64,000 bases of DNA from Halomonas sp. ML-15 (GCF_014779595.1 NZ_JACXZT010000019.1:1929341-1993340); one strand, 5' to 3'. Shown: positions 35,830 through 45,505, counted from the stretch's first letter. The notes: generated by a model from the sequence alone, not told the origin. Numbers and translations: made by a program.

Positions 35830-36603
35830 TCAGGCTACCATTACCCGCGGCGGCTGGTGGGTTCCGCCGGCCCGAGCATTGAGTACCGGTGCCGCCTTGG
35901 CATCGGTCACCACGACATCGAACGCCTCCAACTGGGCAAAGAAGGCCGGCCGCACCACGCCGAGCTTGCTGGCATCCACCACCAGAATCCGATAAAGCGC
36001 GGTATCCAGTGCCGCCTGTTTGGGCGCCACCTCGTGAAAGTGGAAACAGCTCACGCCGCGCTCCAGATCGACCCCCGCCGCCGAGATAAACGCCTTGTTG
36101 ATGCCCAGCCGCCTGACCGCATCGTACATATCACCGCTACCGAACGACTGCGAGCTGGGGTGATAAAGCCCGCCCAATAGCACCAGGCGTACATTGGGGA
36201 GCGCACCTACCGCATTGGCCACGTTAAGCGCATAGGTCACCACCGTCAGTTCCTCGAACTCACCGAGCATGCCCAGCAGGGGCATCAGGGTGGTGCCGCA
36301 GTCGATGAACAGCGTGTCACCCTCGGTGATGAATGACGCCGCCCCCTGGCACAGCCGCTGTTTTGCCAGGTAGTGGCTGCCTTGCTGCTCGTCGAGATCA
36401 TAGACCGGCGCGAACTGCGGGTTGGCGGCCATCATCAGATGGCCGCCAAGGAACGTCATGGCACCGTCGCTGGCGGCCACGTCGCGGCGAATGGTCATTT
36501 CCGAGACGCCACACAGCTTGGCCGCCTCGCTGAGATGGATGGTACCGCCCCCGGCCAGGGCATCCTGTAGCCGGGCAAGGCGCATGGCGCTTCGGCCGTT
36601 CAT
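35830..36603 (-). CDS. deoR: DeoR-family transcriptional repressor of the deo operon
   Basis: The 257-residue protein has an N-terminal helix-turn-helix (IHLSEAAKLCGVSEMTIRRDVA) and a C-terminal DeoR sensor domain of ribose-5-phosphate-isomerase fold, with ITEGDTLFIDCGTTLMPLL, VLLGGLYHPSSQSFGSGD and NKAFISAAGVDLERGVSCF. It is divergent from tsx and the whole deo operon, and the gap contains a near-perfect E. coli-type DeoR operator. Deoxyribose-5-phosphate is the expected inducer by analogy with E. coli DeoR. ATG at 36603 is used; a downstream Met at residue 7 is possible. Confidence 0.92.
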   Translation of the reverse strand: MNGRSAMRLARLQDALAGGGTIHLSEAAKLCGVSEMTIRRDVAASDGAMTFLGGHLMMAANPQFAPVYDLDEQQGSHYLAKQRLCQGAASFITEGDTLFIDCGTTLMPLLGMLGEFEELTVVTYALNVANAVGALPNVRLVLLGGLYHPSSQSFGSGDMYDAVRRLGINKAFISAAGVDLERGVSCFHFHEVAPKQAALDTALYRILVVDASKLGVVRPAFFAQLEAFDVVVTDAKAAPVLNARAGGTHQPPRVMVA

Positions 36604-36761
36604 CTAATCGCCACCTCCCCATTGATAAGACTGATCGATCCGCAAGGCTCCATGCTGAGCCAGCGGCCGAGTAATTTCCACTTCAGCCTGGTTCTACCTT
36701 CCCGCCATAGCGCCGAAATCACGTTGATGCGCATCGAGGTACGAATAGCGGAGCAAAAAAA

Positions 36762-36788
36762 TGTTAGAAAAATAACACTGAGTGTTAT
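36762..36788. promoter_or_regulatory. DeoR-type operator (overlapping palindromes)
   Basis: TGTTAGAAAAATAACA at 36762-36777 matches 13 of 16 bases of the E. coli deo operator TGTTAGAATTCTAACA, including the full left half. Overlapping it, ATAACACT-G-AGTGTTAT at 36772-36788 is a perfect 17-bp palindrome. The site lies midway between divergent deoR and tsx, so one dimer site could control both. Confidence 0.8.
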
Positions 36789-36861
36789 AGCTTTCACACA
36801 AGCAGTAGATTATCCCTGGCCCAGCCGGGACACCAACAACGACAACTGCCTCGAGGCCCCG

Positions 36862-37680
36862 ATGACATATCACCGCCCCACTTCTCTCGCCGCCTTAGGT
36901 GCCGGCGCGCTCTTCGCCATTTCCGCCGCTTCCAGCGTCCAGGCCGATGCCACCCAGCCACTCTGGTCGTTCGGCAACGTCTCGCTCAACTATCTCGACT
37001 GGTCGTCCGGCACCGAGCGGCGCACCGCCAACAATGCCGCCAAGAGCGACTTCTTGTTCATCGAGCTCGAGGGTGGCGTGGGCTTCGAGTGGGGCGAGTT
37101 CTACGGCTTCGTCGACCTCGAGAATCCCACCAACGACCAGTTCGACGAGGCCAGCGACGGCCAGGACAATCTGCGCACCGCGGCCAAGGTGACCTCGCAT
37201 ATCTACCTCGGCGACTCGCCCTTCTCGGTCTATGCCCACGTCTATGACTTCCGCGACTACGGCTTCAACGCCCGTGAGCAGGACCAGATCCTCGGTGCCG
37301 GTTACCGCCACACCTTCGACAATGGCCTGTGGATCAAGCCGTTTCTCGGCGCGGCAAGGGTGCAGAGCGATGCCTACACTGGCATGAACGGCTACATGGC
37401 CGGCTGGGTCGCGGGTTACGACTTCACCGCTTTCGAGCAGAATTTCAGCGTCACCAACTGGCACGAACAGACCTTCGACCGCGACGACGACTACCTTGAG
37501 CAGAACTTCGTCGGCGACCGCGCCGGGGTGGTCGGCACCAACGGCGCACTGAGCCTGTGGTGGCACCCCAGCGAGCTGATTACCACCGGCGTGCAGTATC
37601 GCTACGCCAACAACAAACTGGGTACCCCCAACGACTATCAGAACGCCATGATCTACTCCATCAAGCTCAACTTCCTGTAA
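36862..37680 (+). CDS. tsx: Nucleoside-specific outer membrane channel Tsx
   Basis: Tsx is a 12-strand outer-membrane barrel that admits nucleosides. The 272-residue precursor has a signal peptide (SLAALGAGALFAISAASSVQA), then family sequence: LWSFGNVSLNYLDWSSGTE, FLFIELEGGVGFEWGEFYGFVDLENP, VYAHVYDFRDYGF, GAGYRHTF and WIKPFLG. It ends with a C-terminal aromatic/leucine strand (MIYSIKLNFL). ATG at 36862 puts the signal peptide at the start. It is the first gene of the deo operon and directly downstream of the DeoR-type operator; nupC follows after 36 bases. Confidence 0.95.
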   Translation: MTYHRPTSLAALGAGALFAISAASSVQADATQPLWSFGNVSLNYLDWSSGTERRTANNAAKSDFLFIELEGGVGFEWGEFYGFVDLENPTNDQFDEASDGQDNLRTAAKVTSHIYLGDSPFSVYAHVYDFRDYGFNAREQDQILGAGYRHTFDNGLWIKPFLGAARVQSDAYTGMNGYMAGWVAGYDFTAFEQNFSVTNWHEQTFDRDDDYLEQNFVGDRAGVVGTNGALSLWWHPSELITTGVQYRYANNKLGTPNDYQNAMIYSIKLNFL

Positions 37681-37716
37681 GTTGCGCCTCCACCAGCCCG
37701 ACTCGAAGGATCTCCT

Positions 37717-38991
37717 ATGACACTCCTTATGAGCCTGGTCGGGATGACCACCCTCATCCTGATCGCCCTAGCGTTCTCTTCCGACCGTCGCGCCATTCGC
37801 CTGCGTACCGTGGGCGGCGCCTTCGCCATCCAGGCCGGCATCGGAGCCTTCGTTCTCTATGTGCCCTTTGGCCAGACCGTGCTCTACGCGATTTCCGACG
37901 CCGTCAGCCAGGTGGTGACCTACGCCAACGATGGCATCGACTTCCTGTTCGGCGGCCTGGCCGATACCGACACCGTCGGCTTCGTGTTCGCCATCAAGGT
38001 GCTGCCGGTGATCATCTTCTTCTCGTCGCTGATCGCCGTGCTCTACTACATCGGCATCATGCAGTGGGTGATCCGTATCCTCGGCGGCGCGCTGCAGAAG
38101 GCGCTGGGCACCTCGCGCACCGAGTCGCTGTCGGCGACCGCCAATATCTTCGTCGGCCAGACCGAGGCGCCGCTGGTGGTACGCCCCTTCATTGCGCGCA
38201 TGACCCCGTCGCAGCTGTTTGCGGTGATGTGCGGCGGGCTGGCCTCGGTGGCCGGCTCGGTGCTGGCCGGCTATGCCGCGCTGGGCATTCCCATGGAGTA
38301 CCTGGTGGCCGCCTCGTTTATGGCCGCACCGGGCGGGCTGCTGTTCGCCAAGCTGATCATGCCCGAGACCCAGGAGCCCGAAGACAGCGTCTCCGAGGCC
38401 GAGGAGCGTCTCAAGGAGGAGGAGGACCGTCCCGCCAACGTCATCGACGCCGCCGCGGCGGGCGCCACCTCGGGGCTCAAGCTGGCCGCCAACGTCGGTG
38501 CCATGCTGCTCGCTTTCATCGGCCTGATCGCGCTGATCAACGGCATGCTGGGCGGCATCGGCGGCTGGTTCGGCGCCGAGTGGCTGAGCCTGGAGCTGAT
38601 CCTCGGCTGGCTGTTCGCGCCGCTGGCCTTCCTGCTCGGGGTGCCCTGGGCCGAGGCGACTCTGGCCGGCTCCTTTATCGGCCAGAAGCTGGTGGTCAAC
38701 GAGTTCGTCGCCTATATCAACCTTGCGCCCTACCTCGACGGCGAGCAGGTGGTGGCCGCCACCGGCCAGGCGATGAGCGCCCACACCATGGCGATCCTGT
38801 CGTTCGCGCTGTGCGGCTTCGCCAACCTGTCGTCGATCGCCATCCTGCTCGGCGGCCTCGGCAGCATCGCCCCGAGCCGGCGCCCGGATATCGCCCGGTT
38901 CGGCCTCAAGGCGGTGCTCGCCGGCACCCTCTCCAACCTGATGTCGGCCTCCATCGCCGGGTTCTTCCTGGCCCTGGGTGCGCTAGGCTAG
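37717..38991 (+). CDS. nupC: Concentrative nucleoside transporter (CNT/NupC family)
   Basis: The 424-residue inner-membrane symporter imports nucleosides with H+ or Na+. Family blocks visible are [54 protein letters not shown] (the nucleoside-binding GQTEAPL), [30 protein letters not shown] and [20 protein letters not shown] charged loop near residue 225 ([20 protein letters not shown]) is longer than in E. coli NupC. It lies between tsx and deoC, giving outer- and inner-membrane uptake plus catabolism in one operon. Confidence 0.96.
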   Translation: MTLLMSLVGMTTLILIALAFSSDRRAIRLRTVGGAFAIQAGIGAFVLYVPFGQTVLYAISDAVSQVVTYANDGIDFLFGGLADTDTVGFVFAIKVLPVIIFFSSLIAVLYYIGIMQWVIRILGGALQKALGTSRTESLSATANIFVGQTEAPLVVRPFIARMTPSQLFAVMCGGLASVAGSVLAGYAALGIPMEYLVAASFMAAPGGLLFAKLIMPETQEPEDSVSEAEERLKEEEDRPANVIDAAAAGATSGLKLAANVGAMLLAFIGLIALINGMLGGIGGWFGAEWLSLELILGWLFAPLAFLLGVPWAEATLAGSFIGQKLVVNEFVAYINLAPYLDGEQVVAATGQAMSAHTMAILSFALCGFANLSSIAILLGGLGSIAPSRRPDIARFGLKAVLAGTLSNLMSASIAGFFLALGALG

Positions 38992-39066
38992 CATCACACA
39001 TCGAGCGCTGCGGCCACGTCGCCGCAGCGCCACTGCACGCCTTCTCATGACGCCACGGACACTGCC

Positions 39067-39861
39067 ATGACCGATACTCCCCTTCAGGCCGACGCCCGCC
39101 GGGCGCTGGCCCTCATGGACCTGACCAGCCTCAACGCCGACGACAGCGAGGTTAGCATCGACGCGCTGTGCGCCCAGGCCGACACCCCGGTCGGCGCACC
39201 TGCCGCTCTGTGCGTCTACCCAGCCTTTATCGCCGCCGCCCATCGCGGCCTCAGCGAGCGCGGCCTGCGCCAGCGAGTCAGAATCGCCACCGTCACCAAC
39301 TTCCCCGACGGCAGCGACGATATCGCCCGCGCCGAGCGCGAGACCCGCGAGGTCGTTGCCGCCGGCGCCGATGAGGTCGACGTGGTGTTCCCCTATCGCG
39401 CGCTGATGGCCGGTCAGCAGACCATCGGCCGCGATCTGGTCGCCGCCTGCAAGGCCGCCTGCGGCGAAGCGACCCTCAAGGTGATCCTCGAGACCGGCGA
39501 GCTGGCAACGCCGACACTGATCCGCCAGGCCTGCGAGCTGGCCATCGCCGGCGGCGCCGACTTCCTCAAGACCTCCACCGGCAAGGTGCCGGTCAACGCC
39601 ACCCTCGAATCTGCCGAGCTGCTGCTCGAGGCGATCAAGCGCAGCGGCGCCGATATCGGCTTCAAGGCCGCAGGCGGGGTGCGCAGCAGCGAGGATGCCG
39701 CCGCCTATCTGGCGCTGGCCGAGCGCATCATGGGCGCCGACTGGGTGACCCCGGCGCACTTCCGCTTCGGCGCCTCGAGCCTGCTCGGCAACCTGCTCGA
39801 CACCCTGGGTGTCGACACCAGCGTCGCGGCGCAACAACCGGACACCCCGGGAGGCTACTGA
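39067..39861 (+). CDS. deoC: Deoxyribose-phosphate aldolase
   Basis: DeoC cleaves 2-deoxyribose-5-phosphate into glyceraldehyde-3-phosphate and acetaldehyde. The 264-residue TIM barrel carries [11 protein letters not shown], the catalytic region [30 protein letters not shown] and the Schiff-base lysine in [14 protein letters not shown] near residue 165, plus the second lysine in [14 protein letters not shown]. The stop overlaps the deoA start. Acetaldehyde produced here could feed the acetate pathway. Confidence 0.97.
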   Translation: MTDTPLQADARRALALMDLTSLNADDSEVSIDALCAQADTPVGAPAALCVYPAFIAAAHRGLSERGLRQRVRIATVTNFPDGSDDIARAERETREVVAAGADEVDVVFPYRALMAGQQTIGRDLVAACKAACGEATLKVILETGELATPTLIRQACELAIAGGADFLKTSTGKVPVNATLESAELLLEAIKRSGADIGFKAAGGVRSSEDAAAYLALAERIMGADWVTPAHFRFGASSLLGNLLDTLGVDTSVAAQQPDTPGGY

Positions 39862-41189
39862 TGCTGCCCCAGGAGCTGATTCGCGCCAAGCGCGACGGCC
39901 AGACGCTGCCGGCCGAGGCGCTGCACGAGTTTATCCAGGCCATCGCCAACGGCCATATCGGCGATGCCCAGATCGGCGCCTTCGCCATGGCCACCTACCT
40001 CAACGGCATGAACGACGCCGAGACGGTAGCGCTGACCGAGGCGACCCGCGACTCCGGCCAGGTGCTCGCCTGGGACGACCTCGACCTGCCCGGCCCGGTG
40101 CTCGACAAGCACTCCACCGGCGGTGTCGGCGACCTGGTGTCGCTGGTGCTGGGTCCGTGGATCGCCGCCTGCGGCGGCCATGTGCCGATGATCTCCGGGC
40201 GCGGCCTGGGCCACACCGGCGGCACCCTCGACAAGCTCGAGGCGATCCCCGGCTACGACATCGCCCCCGATCAGGCGCGCTTCCGGCGCCTGGTCAAGGA
40301 GGTCGGGGTGGCGATCATCGGCCAGACCGCCGACCTGGCCCCCGCCGACAAGCGCCTCTATGCGGTGCGCGACGTTACCGCCACGGTGGAGTCGATGCCG
40401 CTGATCGTCGCCTCGATCCTCGGCAAGAAGCTGGCCTGCGGCCTCGATGCGCTGGCGATGGACGTCAAGAGCGGCAGCGGTGCCTTCATGCCCACCCATC
40501 AGGCCTCGCTGGAACTCGCCACGCGCATCGCCGAGGTCGCCAGCCGGGCCGGTACGCCGACCACCGCGCTGGTCACCGATATGAGCCAGCCGCTGGCACC
40601 CTGCGCCGGCAACGCCGTGGAGATTAACGAAGCGCTGCGCCTGCTGCGCGGCGACGCGGCCAATAGCCGGCTGCTCGAGGTCACCCGCGCCCTGGCCGTG
40701 GAGATGCTGCTGCAGGGCCGGCTGGCCGCGGATCGCGACGCCGCCGAGCGCAAGCTCGACCATGCCCTGAGTTCAGGCGCGGCCGCCGAGCGCTTCGCAC
40801 TCATGGTCGCCGGCCTCGGCGGACCCGCCGACCTGCTCGAACGCCCCGGCCGCTACCTGCCCAGGGCGCCCATACAGCGAGCGGCACACGCCGAGACGCC
40901 GGGCATCGTCCACGCCTTCGATACCCGCGCGCTGGGCATGGCGGTGGTCGAGCTCGGCGGCGGCCGCCTGCAGGCCGGTGCCGCCATCGACCACCGCGTC
41001 GGCCTGAGCGAGATCGCCGCCATCGGTGAGCGCGTCGACGCCGAGCGCCCGCTGGCGGTGATTCACGCCGCCGACGACGCCGCGGCCGAACGCGCCGCCG
41101 CCCAGCTGCGCGCCGCCATCACCGTCGACGACGCCGCCGCGACACCACCCACGCTGATTCACGACGCTATCCGCCGGGAGGCTTTATGA
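39861..41189 (+). CDS. deoA: Thymidine phosphorylase
   Basis: DeoA splits thymidine (and deoxyuridine) with phosphate into base and deoxyribose-1-phosphate. The 442-residue protein has the family pattern [45 protein letters not shown] (phosphate-binding), [23 protein letters not shown] (signature), [24 protein letters not shown] and [10 protein letters not shown]. It overlaps deoC and deoB by one and four bases. Confidence 0.97.
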   Translation: MLPQELIRAKRDGQTLPAEALHEFIQAIANGHIGDAQIGAFAMATYLNGMNDAETVALTEATRDSGQVLAWDDLDLPGPVLDKHSTGGVGDLVSLVLGPWIAACGGHVPMISGRGLGHTGGTLDKLEAIPGYDIAPDQARFRRLVKEVGVAIIGQTADLAPADKRLYAVRDVTATVESMPLIVASILGKKLACGLDALAMDVKSGSGAFMPTHQASLELATRIAEVASRAGTPTTALVTDMSQPLAPCAGNAVEINEALRLLRGDAANSRLLEVTRALAVEMLLQGRLAADRDAAERKLDHALSSGAAAERFALMVAGLGGPADLLERPGRYLPRAPIQRAAHAETPGIVHAFDTRALGMAVVELGGGRLQAGAAIDHRVGLSEIAAIGERVDAERPLAVIHAADDAAAERAAAQLRAAITVDDAAATPPTLIHDAIRREAL

Positions 41190-42532
41190 CCCGCGCCATC
41201 GTCCTGGTCCTCGACTCCTTCGGCATCGGCGCCGCCCCAGACGCCGCTGCCTTCGGCGACGCCGGCGCCGACACCCTCGGCCATATCGCCGCCGCCTGCG
41301 CGCGTGGCTCTCTACAGGGCCCCGAAGCCGGCCCGAAACAGGGCCCCGAAACCGGCCCACGACAAGGCTCCGAAACCGGCCCACGACAAGGCCCCGAAAC
41401 TGTCCTATCGAATCGGACCGGTCCGCTCAGCCTGCCCAACCTGGCCCGCCTGGGGCTGTTCCACGCCCACCGCGACAGCAGCGGCAGCCTGGCGGCGGGC
41501 ATCACCCTCCCCGAGCGGGTCGAAGGCGCCTACGGCCACGCCCGGGAGATCTCCTCCGGCAAGGACACCCCCTCCGGCCACTGGGAGATCGCCGGCGTGC
41601 CGGTACGCTTCGACTGGGGCTACTTCGAGAACAAGCAGCAGAGCTTTCCCGCCGCGCTGCTCGAGGCACTGATCGATGAGGCCGAGCTGCCCGGCTTACT
41701 CGGCGACTGCCACGCCTCGGGCACCGAGATCATCGCCCGGCTCGGCGAGGAGCACGTCGCCAGCGGCAAGCCCATCGTCTACACCTCGGCGGACTCGGTA
41801 TTCCAGATTGCCGCCCATGAGCAGCACTTCGGCCTCGAGCGCCTCTACCGGCTGTGCGAGATCGCCCGCCGGCTGCTCGAGCCCTACAATATCGGCCGGG
41901 TGATCGCACGCCCCTTCGACGGCGAAGACGCGGCAAGCTTCCAGCGCACCGCCAACCGCCGCGACTACAGCGTCGAGCCGCCCTCGCCCACGGTGCTGCA
42001 AGCGCTGCATGACGCCGGCGGCGAGGTCGTCTCGGTGGGCAAGATCGCCGATATCTACGCCCACTGCGGCATCAGCCGGGCGGTCAAGGCCAGCGGCCAC
42101 GACGCCCTGATGGACGCCACCCTCGCCGAGATAGAGCGCAGCGCCTCCCGCGCGTCTAGCGAGCGGGTGCTGATCATGACCAACTTCGTCGACTTCGACA
42201 TGGTCTACGGCCACCGCCGCGACGTGGCCGGCTACGCCGCAGCCCTGGAGCACTTCGACGCCCGGCTGCCCGAACTGCTGGCACGCCTGACGGACGAGGA
42301 CCTGCTGATCCTCACCGCCGACCACGGCTGCGACCCCACCTGGCACGGCACCGACCATACCCGTGAGTACGTGCCGGTGCTGGCCCGCGGCGCCGGCTTG
42401 GCCATGGGCCCGCTGGGCGAACGCCACAGCTTCGCCGATATCGGCCAGAGCCTGGCCAGCCACTTCGGCCTGGCGCCCATGGCCGATGGCGACAGCTTCC
42501 TCCCCAAATCCACTGCGACAGGAGCCTCGTGA
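41186..42532 (+). CDS. deoB: Phosphopentomutase with an inserted octapeptide repeat
   Basis: DeoB moves phosphate from carbon 1 to carbon 5 of (deoxy)ribose. Metal and catalytic blocks are intact: [29 protein letters not shown] with the nucleophile Thr, [24 protein letters not shown] and [21 protein letters not shown]. At 448 residues it is about 40 longer than E. coli DeoB. The excess is four tandem 8-residue units ([32 protein letters not shown]) at residues 45-76, just before [13 protein letters not shown]. The insertion is in frame and lies where the family has a loop, so the enzyme may still work. Confidence 0.95.
   Translation: MTRAIVLVLDSFGIGAAPDAAAFGDAGADTLGHIAAACARGSLQGPEAGPKQGPETGPRQGSETGPRQGPETVLSNRTGPLSLPNLARLGLFHAHRDSSGSLAAGITLPERVEGAYGHAREISSGKDTPSGHWEIAGVPVRFDWGYFENKQQSFPAALLEALIDEAELPGLLGDCHASGTEIIARLGEEHVASGKPIVYTSADSVFQIAAHEQHFGLERLYRLCEIARRLLEPYNIGRVIARPFDGEDAASFQRTANRRDYSVEPPSPTVLQALHDAGGEVVSVGKIADIYAHCGISRAVKASGHDALMDATLAEIERSASRASSERVLIMTNFVDFDMVYGHRRDVAGYAAALEHFDARLPELLARLTDEDLLILTADHGCDPTWHGTDHTREYVPVLARGAGLAMGPLGERHSFADIGQSLASHFGLAPMADGDSFLPKSTATGAS
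41318..41413. repeat. 24-bp tandem repeat (4 units) inside deoB
   Basis: Four consecutive 24-bp units starting GGCCCCGAA or GGCTCCGAA encode the Gly-Pro-Glu-rich octapeptides. The second and third differ by few bases; the last has diverged at its end. The unit length is a multiple of three so the frame is kept. Copy number is likely to vary by slippage or recombination. Confidence 0.9.
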
Positions 42533-43275
42533 TGGCCACTCCGCATATCGACGCCGAACGCGGCGACTTCGCCGACACCGTGCTGATGCCCGGCGACCCG
42601 CTGCGCGCCCAGTACATCGCCGAGACCTTCCTCGACGACGTGCGCCAGGTGAACCGCGTGCGCAATATGTACGGCTACACCGGCCGCTACAAGGGCCGCG
42701 AGATCTCGGTGATGGGCCACGGCATGGGCATCCCCTCGGTTTCGATCTACGCCAAGGAGCTGATCACCGACTACGACGTCAAGACGCTGATCCGGGTCGG
42801 CTCCTGCGGTGCCGTCCGCGACGACGTCAAGGTCCGCGACGTGGTGGTCGGGCTCGGCGCCTGCACCGACTCCAAGGTCAACCGGATGCGCTTCAACGAC
42901 CACGACTTCGCCGCCACCGCCGACTTTGCCCTGACCCGCCATGCCGTGGATGCCGCCGCCGCCAAGGGCGTGCCGGTCAAGGTCGGCAACCTCTTCTCCG
43001 CCGACCTGTTCTACAACCCCCAGGCCGAGATGGTCGAGCTGATGCGCCGCTACGGCATCGTCGGCGTGGAGATGGAGGCCGCCGGCCTGTACGGCGTGGC
43101 CGCCGAGTTCGGCGCCCGGGCGGCGACGGTGTGCACGGTGTCGGACCACATCGTCAGCGGCGATTCGCTGTCCAGCGCCGAGCGCCAGAACACCTTCGAT
43201 GAGATGATGGAGATCGCCCTCGAGGCGGTACTGCGCGACGACGCCGCCGGCAGCGGCACAGGGGGAGCGCCATGA
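42532..43275 (+). CDS. deoD: Purine-nucleoside phosphorylase, DeoD type
   Basis: The 247-residue enzyme phosphorolyses purine (deoxy)nucleosides. Hexameric DeoD features are [62 protein letters not shown] (family signature), [15 protein letters not shown] (ribose and base contacts) and [10 protein letters not shown] with the catalytic Asp. ATG at 42532 has GGAG 7 bases upstream and overlaps the deoB stop; a GTG at 42529 is the alternative. Confidence 0.97.
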   Translation: MATPHIDAERGDFADTVLMPGDPLRAQYIAETFLDDVRQVNRVRNMYGYTGRYKGREISVMGHGMGIPSVSIYAKELITDYDVKTLIRVGSCGAVRDDVKVRDVVVGLGACTDSKVNRMRFNDHDFAATADFALTRHAVDAAAAKGVPVKVGNLFSADLFYNPQAEMVELMRRYGIVGVEMEAAGLYGVAAEFGARAATVCTVSDHIVSGDSLSSAERQNTFDEMMEIALEAVLRDDAAGSGTGGAP

Positions 43276-43697
43276 GTGAGGTATCCCGCGACATCGTCGA
43301 GCGCCTGCGGCACATCCAGGGACACGCCTATGTGCCCTACTCCCAGCACCCGGTCGCGGCACTGGTGGAGAGCGCTGACGGCAGCCAGTTTCTCGGCTGC
43401 AACGTCGAGATCGCCAACTACAAGGGGCTGTGTGCCGAGGCGTCGGCCATCGCCGCCATGGTCGGCAGCGGCCGCCAGCAGATTCGTCAGGTCTACGTGA
43501 TGGGCCCCGGCGAACACCTGTGCACGCCCTGCGGCGACTGCCGCCAGCGCATCCGCGAATTCGCCGGCCCCGACACCCGCATCGAGGTGCTCGACGCCAA
43601 CGGCCAGCGGCTCAAGTCCTACAGCATGGACGACCTGCTGCCCGACTCCTTCGGGCCGGAGAACCTCGGCAAGCCCTCACCGAGGTCGTCAGGTTGA
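43272..43697 (+). CDS. cdd: Cytidine deaminase
   Basis: The 141-residue homotetrameric-type enzyme deaminates (deoxy)cytidine. The zinc and catalytic residues are in GLCAEASAI (Cys ligand and catalytic Glu) and [11 protein letters not shown] (two Cys ligands), with the substrate loop [13 protein letters not shown]. It overlaps deoD by four bases and closes the deo operon, so pyrimidine nucleosides are funnelled to deoA. Confidence 0.96.
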   Translation: MSEVSRDIVERLRHIQGHAYVPYSQHPVAALVESADGSQFLGCNVEIANYKGLCAEASAIAAMVGSGRQQIRQVYVMGPGEHLCTPCGDCRQRIREFAGPDTRIEVLDANGQRLKSYSMDDLLPDSFGPENLGKPSPRSSG

Positions 43698-43719
43698 GGC
43701 CGACGGGGCAAGTACTAAA

Positions 43720-44010
43720 TCATTTTCGACGCTTGATCTCGCGGTAGAAGTTTTCGTGTGAGCCCGGCGCCATCAGTTCAAGGACAAGAGCACCATCATC
43801 AAAGCTATACCCTAGCAGAGTCATTTGCTTATTCATTTTGAACTTGTGCACTCGCAGAAAAGCCAGGTCGCCTTTTTTCTGCTCGCCAATGTTGGGATTG
43901 GCCATTAGCTCCTTAATGGCCAAATCAAGGTCTTTTTTCTGGTTGGGCTTGAGCTTCTTTACCGCCCTTTTGAATGTAGGCGTCTGTAAGACACTAGTGA
44001 CTTTAATCAA
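43720..44010 (-). CDS. RelE/ParE-family toxin of a type II toxin-antitoxin pair
   Basis: The 96-residue basic protein has the RelE/ParE layout: an N-terminal helical hairpin (FKRAVKKLKPNQKKDLDLAIKELM), then beta strands with FLRVHKFKM, MTLLGYSFDDGALVLELMAPG and a closing SHENFYREIKRRK. It begins inside the end of the antitoxin gene (8-base overlap), as typical toxin genes do. Base composition is clearly lower in GC than the adjoining deo operon, which suggests acquisition. Ribosome-dependent RNase versus gyrase poison cannot be told from sequence alone. Confidence 0.85.
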   Translation of the reverse strand: MIKVTSVLQTPTFKRAVKKLKPNQKKDLDLAIKELMANPNIGEQKKGDLAFLRVHKFKMNKQMTLLGYSFDDGALVLELMAPGSHENFYREIKRRK

Positions 44011-44224
44011 AGTCGTAAGCCTCCAGCTTGCCGGCCTCTCGCTCTGCCTGCGCGATGATGGCCTGCCTTACAAACTCGTAAGGTAAATCGGGATTGTCTT
44101 CCATCATCTTGCCAATTTTTGCCCAATGTTCTATTTGCTTAGGTGGGGTTCGGTTAAGCGCTTTAGCGATAATAGTTGCTTTTTCGATAAGGTTTTGGTC
44201 TAAACGTATGCTGCTAGTGGGCAT
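44003..44224 (-). CDS. ParD-like antitoxin
   Basis: The 73-residue protein has an N-terminal ribbon-helix-helix-like DNA-binding segment (SSIRLDQNLIEKATIIAKALNRTPPKQIEHWAKIGKMM) and an acidic C-terminus (AEREAGKLEAYDFD) that would bind the toxin. ATG at 44224 follows GGAGG; a longer start at 44239 is less likely. It precedes and overlaps the toxin gene. A perfect palindrome 27 bases upstream is the probable autoregulatory operator. Confidence 0.85.
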   Translation of the reverse strand: MPTSSIRLDQNLIEKATIIAKALNRTPPKQIEHWAKIGKMMEDNPDLPYEFVRQAIIAQAEREAGKLEAYDFD

Positions 44225-44250
44225 GTTGATATCCTCCATAGGGCTTCTTG

Positions 44251-44273
44251 AAATGTAGCAATCTGCTACATTT
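44251..44273. promoter_or_regulatory. Palindromic operator of the toxin-antitoxin pair
   Basis: AAATGTAGCA-ATC-TGCTACATTT is a perfect 10+3+10 inverted repeat upstream of the antitoxin start. A further half-site TGCTACA lies at 44283-44289. Spacing and position fit RHH-type autoregulation. Confidence 0.8.
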
Positions 44274-44284
44274 GATGCAAGCTG

Positions 44285-44956
44285 CTACAGCTGCCCACAG
44301 CGTCGGCGAAGAGCAACGACGCCAGCCAGCGCATCCGCATCGACGCCAACGGCCTCCAGTTGGGTGCCGATCTCTTCACTTTCGCGGCGCGTGTTGTGCC
44401 GTGTCCTAAAGCGCTCTTGCGTCGTCAATGTCGCTAGGCTCAGGTCGCGACCGGCGTCGAGTATCAGGTCGTCACCTGCCGACAAGCTTGCCCCACGCTC
44501 CAGTTCACTGCGCTCGCTCATGCCACCCCAGCGCGTCTCGCGCCTTGAGGTGCTGGCGATATCCAGGTCGCGACCAGCGCCGAGTCGGAGATCGCCGGCA
44601 CTATCGAGGTCGGCACCGACAACACTCAGATCACGGCCAGCGGTGGCATTCAAACTGCCGCCAGCCTCGGTGACGTAGAGCCCGGCCAGGCGCTCCGAGG
44701 TGCTGGCCAGGTTCAGGTCACGCCCAGCCGCTATATTCAGCGACTCACCGGCGGTTATCTCGCCACCGATATTGTCGAGATCGTTGCGTGCGTCGAGGTC
44801 GACCCGGTTCCCCCCGATACGGCCGGCCAGGGTGTCCGTGTTAAGGATATCGTCCACCACCTACAAGGCCAGGGAGTTGCCGGCAATCAGGGTGCCACCG
44901 CCGTTCAGGTCGCCCTCGCGTACCCGGATATAGACTGTGGGCCCAAAGATATCAAT
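44285..44956 (-). pseudogene. Fragment of a CdiA/FhaB-type filamentous hemagglutinin
   Basis: The leftward reading encodes typical hemagglutinin-repeat sequence without a start or secretion domain: VDLDARNDLDNIGGEITAGE, LNIAAGRDLNLASTSERL, LNATAGRDLSVVGADLDSAG, LRLGAGRDLDIASTSRRE, LILDAGRDLSLATLTTQERF. An in-frame TAG interrupts it near 44858, after GDLNGGGTLIAGNSLAL; the same repeat-protein sequence continues on both sides. At its end it runs into the operator of the toxin-antitoxin genes. It is therefore an internal piece of a large adhesin/toxin gene, cut at both ends. It lies downstream of the cdiA 3' portion, so the locus has been rearranged. Confidence 0.8.
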
Positions 44957-44992
44957 GACACTGCCCCCATTGATGTTGACCCCATTGATTCC
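44957..44992. repeat. 36-bp sequence repeated after both immunity-type genes (copy 1)
   Basis: ACACTGCCCCCATTGAT followed by a short variable part and GACCCCATTGATTCC. It lies 6 bases beyond the stop of the orphan immunity-like gene, and a second copy (45617-45652) lies at the same distance after the other immunity gene. In the leftward frame this copy reads GINGVNINGGSV and joins the cdiA fragment. Confidence 0.75.
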
Positions 44993-44998
44993 AAATAC

Positions 44999-45298
44999 TT
45001 ACGTGATTCTCACTGGATATCGGTTCGGGTCATGATCGGTTAGTTCAACCAAATTTTCATAAGACAATTCACCCTGTTTGATGCGTTCAAACTCCTGTTC
45101 AGAAATCTCATAAACCGTCACTCCTCCACCGTGATATCCGTTCATTTTTTCAAAGTAACAATGATCATCAGAATCTCTACAAGCTTCCCAAGTTTCCTCG
45201 CGCCAAAGATCTTCGGAGTGAATTACCGGCCTTCCACTTGGATAATATTTTCCACCAACTTTCTTTACACTAGGGCCAAAACGGCTGTCTTCCACCAT
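44999..45298 (-). CDS. Orphan immunity-like protein of a displaced CDI module
   Basis: The 99-residue acidic protein (MVEDSRFGPSVKKVGGKYY...EISEQEFERIKQGELSYENL...DPNRYPVRIT) has no family I recognise. Its ATG at 45298 overlaps by TGATG the stop of a short upstream frame that ends DITKRVDWEMS and looks like the tail of a lost toxin. That arrangement, and its place inside a CdiA remnant, match an orphan cdiA-CT/cdiI module. GGGAG lies upstream. AT content is high compared with the chromosome. Function as an immunity protein is inferred; it may protect against a toxin no longer encoded here. Confidence 0.6.
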   Translation of the reverse strand: MVEDSRFGPSVKKVGGKYYPSGRPVIHSEDLWREETWEACRDSDDHCYFEKMNGYHGGGVTVYEISEQEFERIKQGELSYENLVELTDHDPNRYPVRIT

Positions 45299-45505
45299 CA
45301 ACTCATCTCCCAATCAACTCGCTTTGTGATATCTTCAAGAGGCATAGAGCGTTCCCAGCTTGCAAGCGCCGGCATATAGTTGGGTAGCATGAGCGGCGAT
45401 ATCCTGGCCGTCGAGGAACGCGAGGCTGCCGTCTGGAGCAGGACCGATGGTGAAGCTGCCGCCGGCCTGGAAGTCCCATGATTGATAGTCGCTGGTGCCC
45501 TGCAG
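45298..45505 (-). pseudogene. Remnant of a CdiA C-terminal toxin module
   Basis: Two out-of-register leftward frames carry protein-like sequence. From about 45505 to 45380 one reads YQSWDFQAGGSFTIGPAPDG then LAFLDGQDIAAHATQLY. From about 45395 another reads NYMPALASWERSMPLED then ITKRVDWEMS before a TGA at 45298-45300 that overlaps the next gene. The first block looks like hemagglutinin stalk sequence, the second like a toxin tail. The junction between them implies deletion and a frame change. I cannot name the toxin family. Confidence 0.5.

Noticed and set aside
41318..41413. Short tandem repeats considered as a CRISPR-like array
   Set aside because: Units are directly adjacent 24-mers with no spacers, in frame within deoB.
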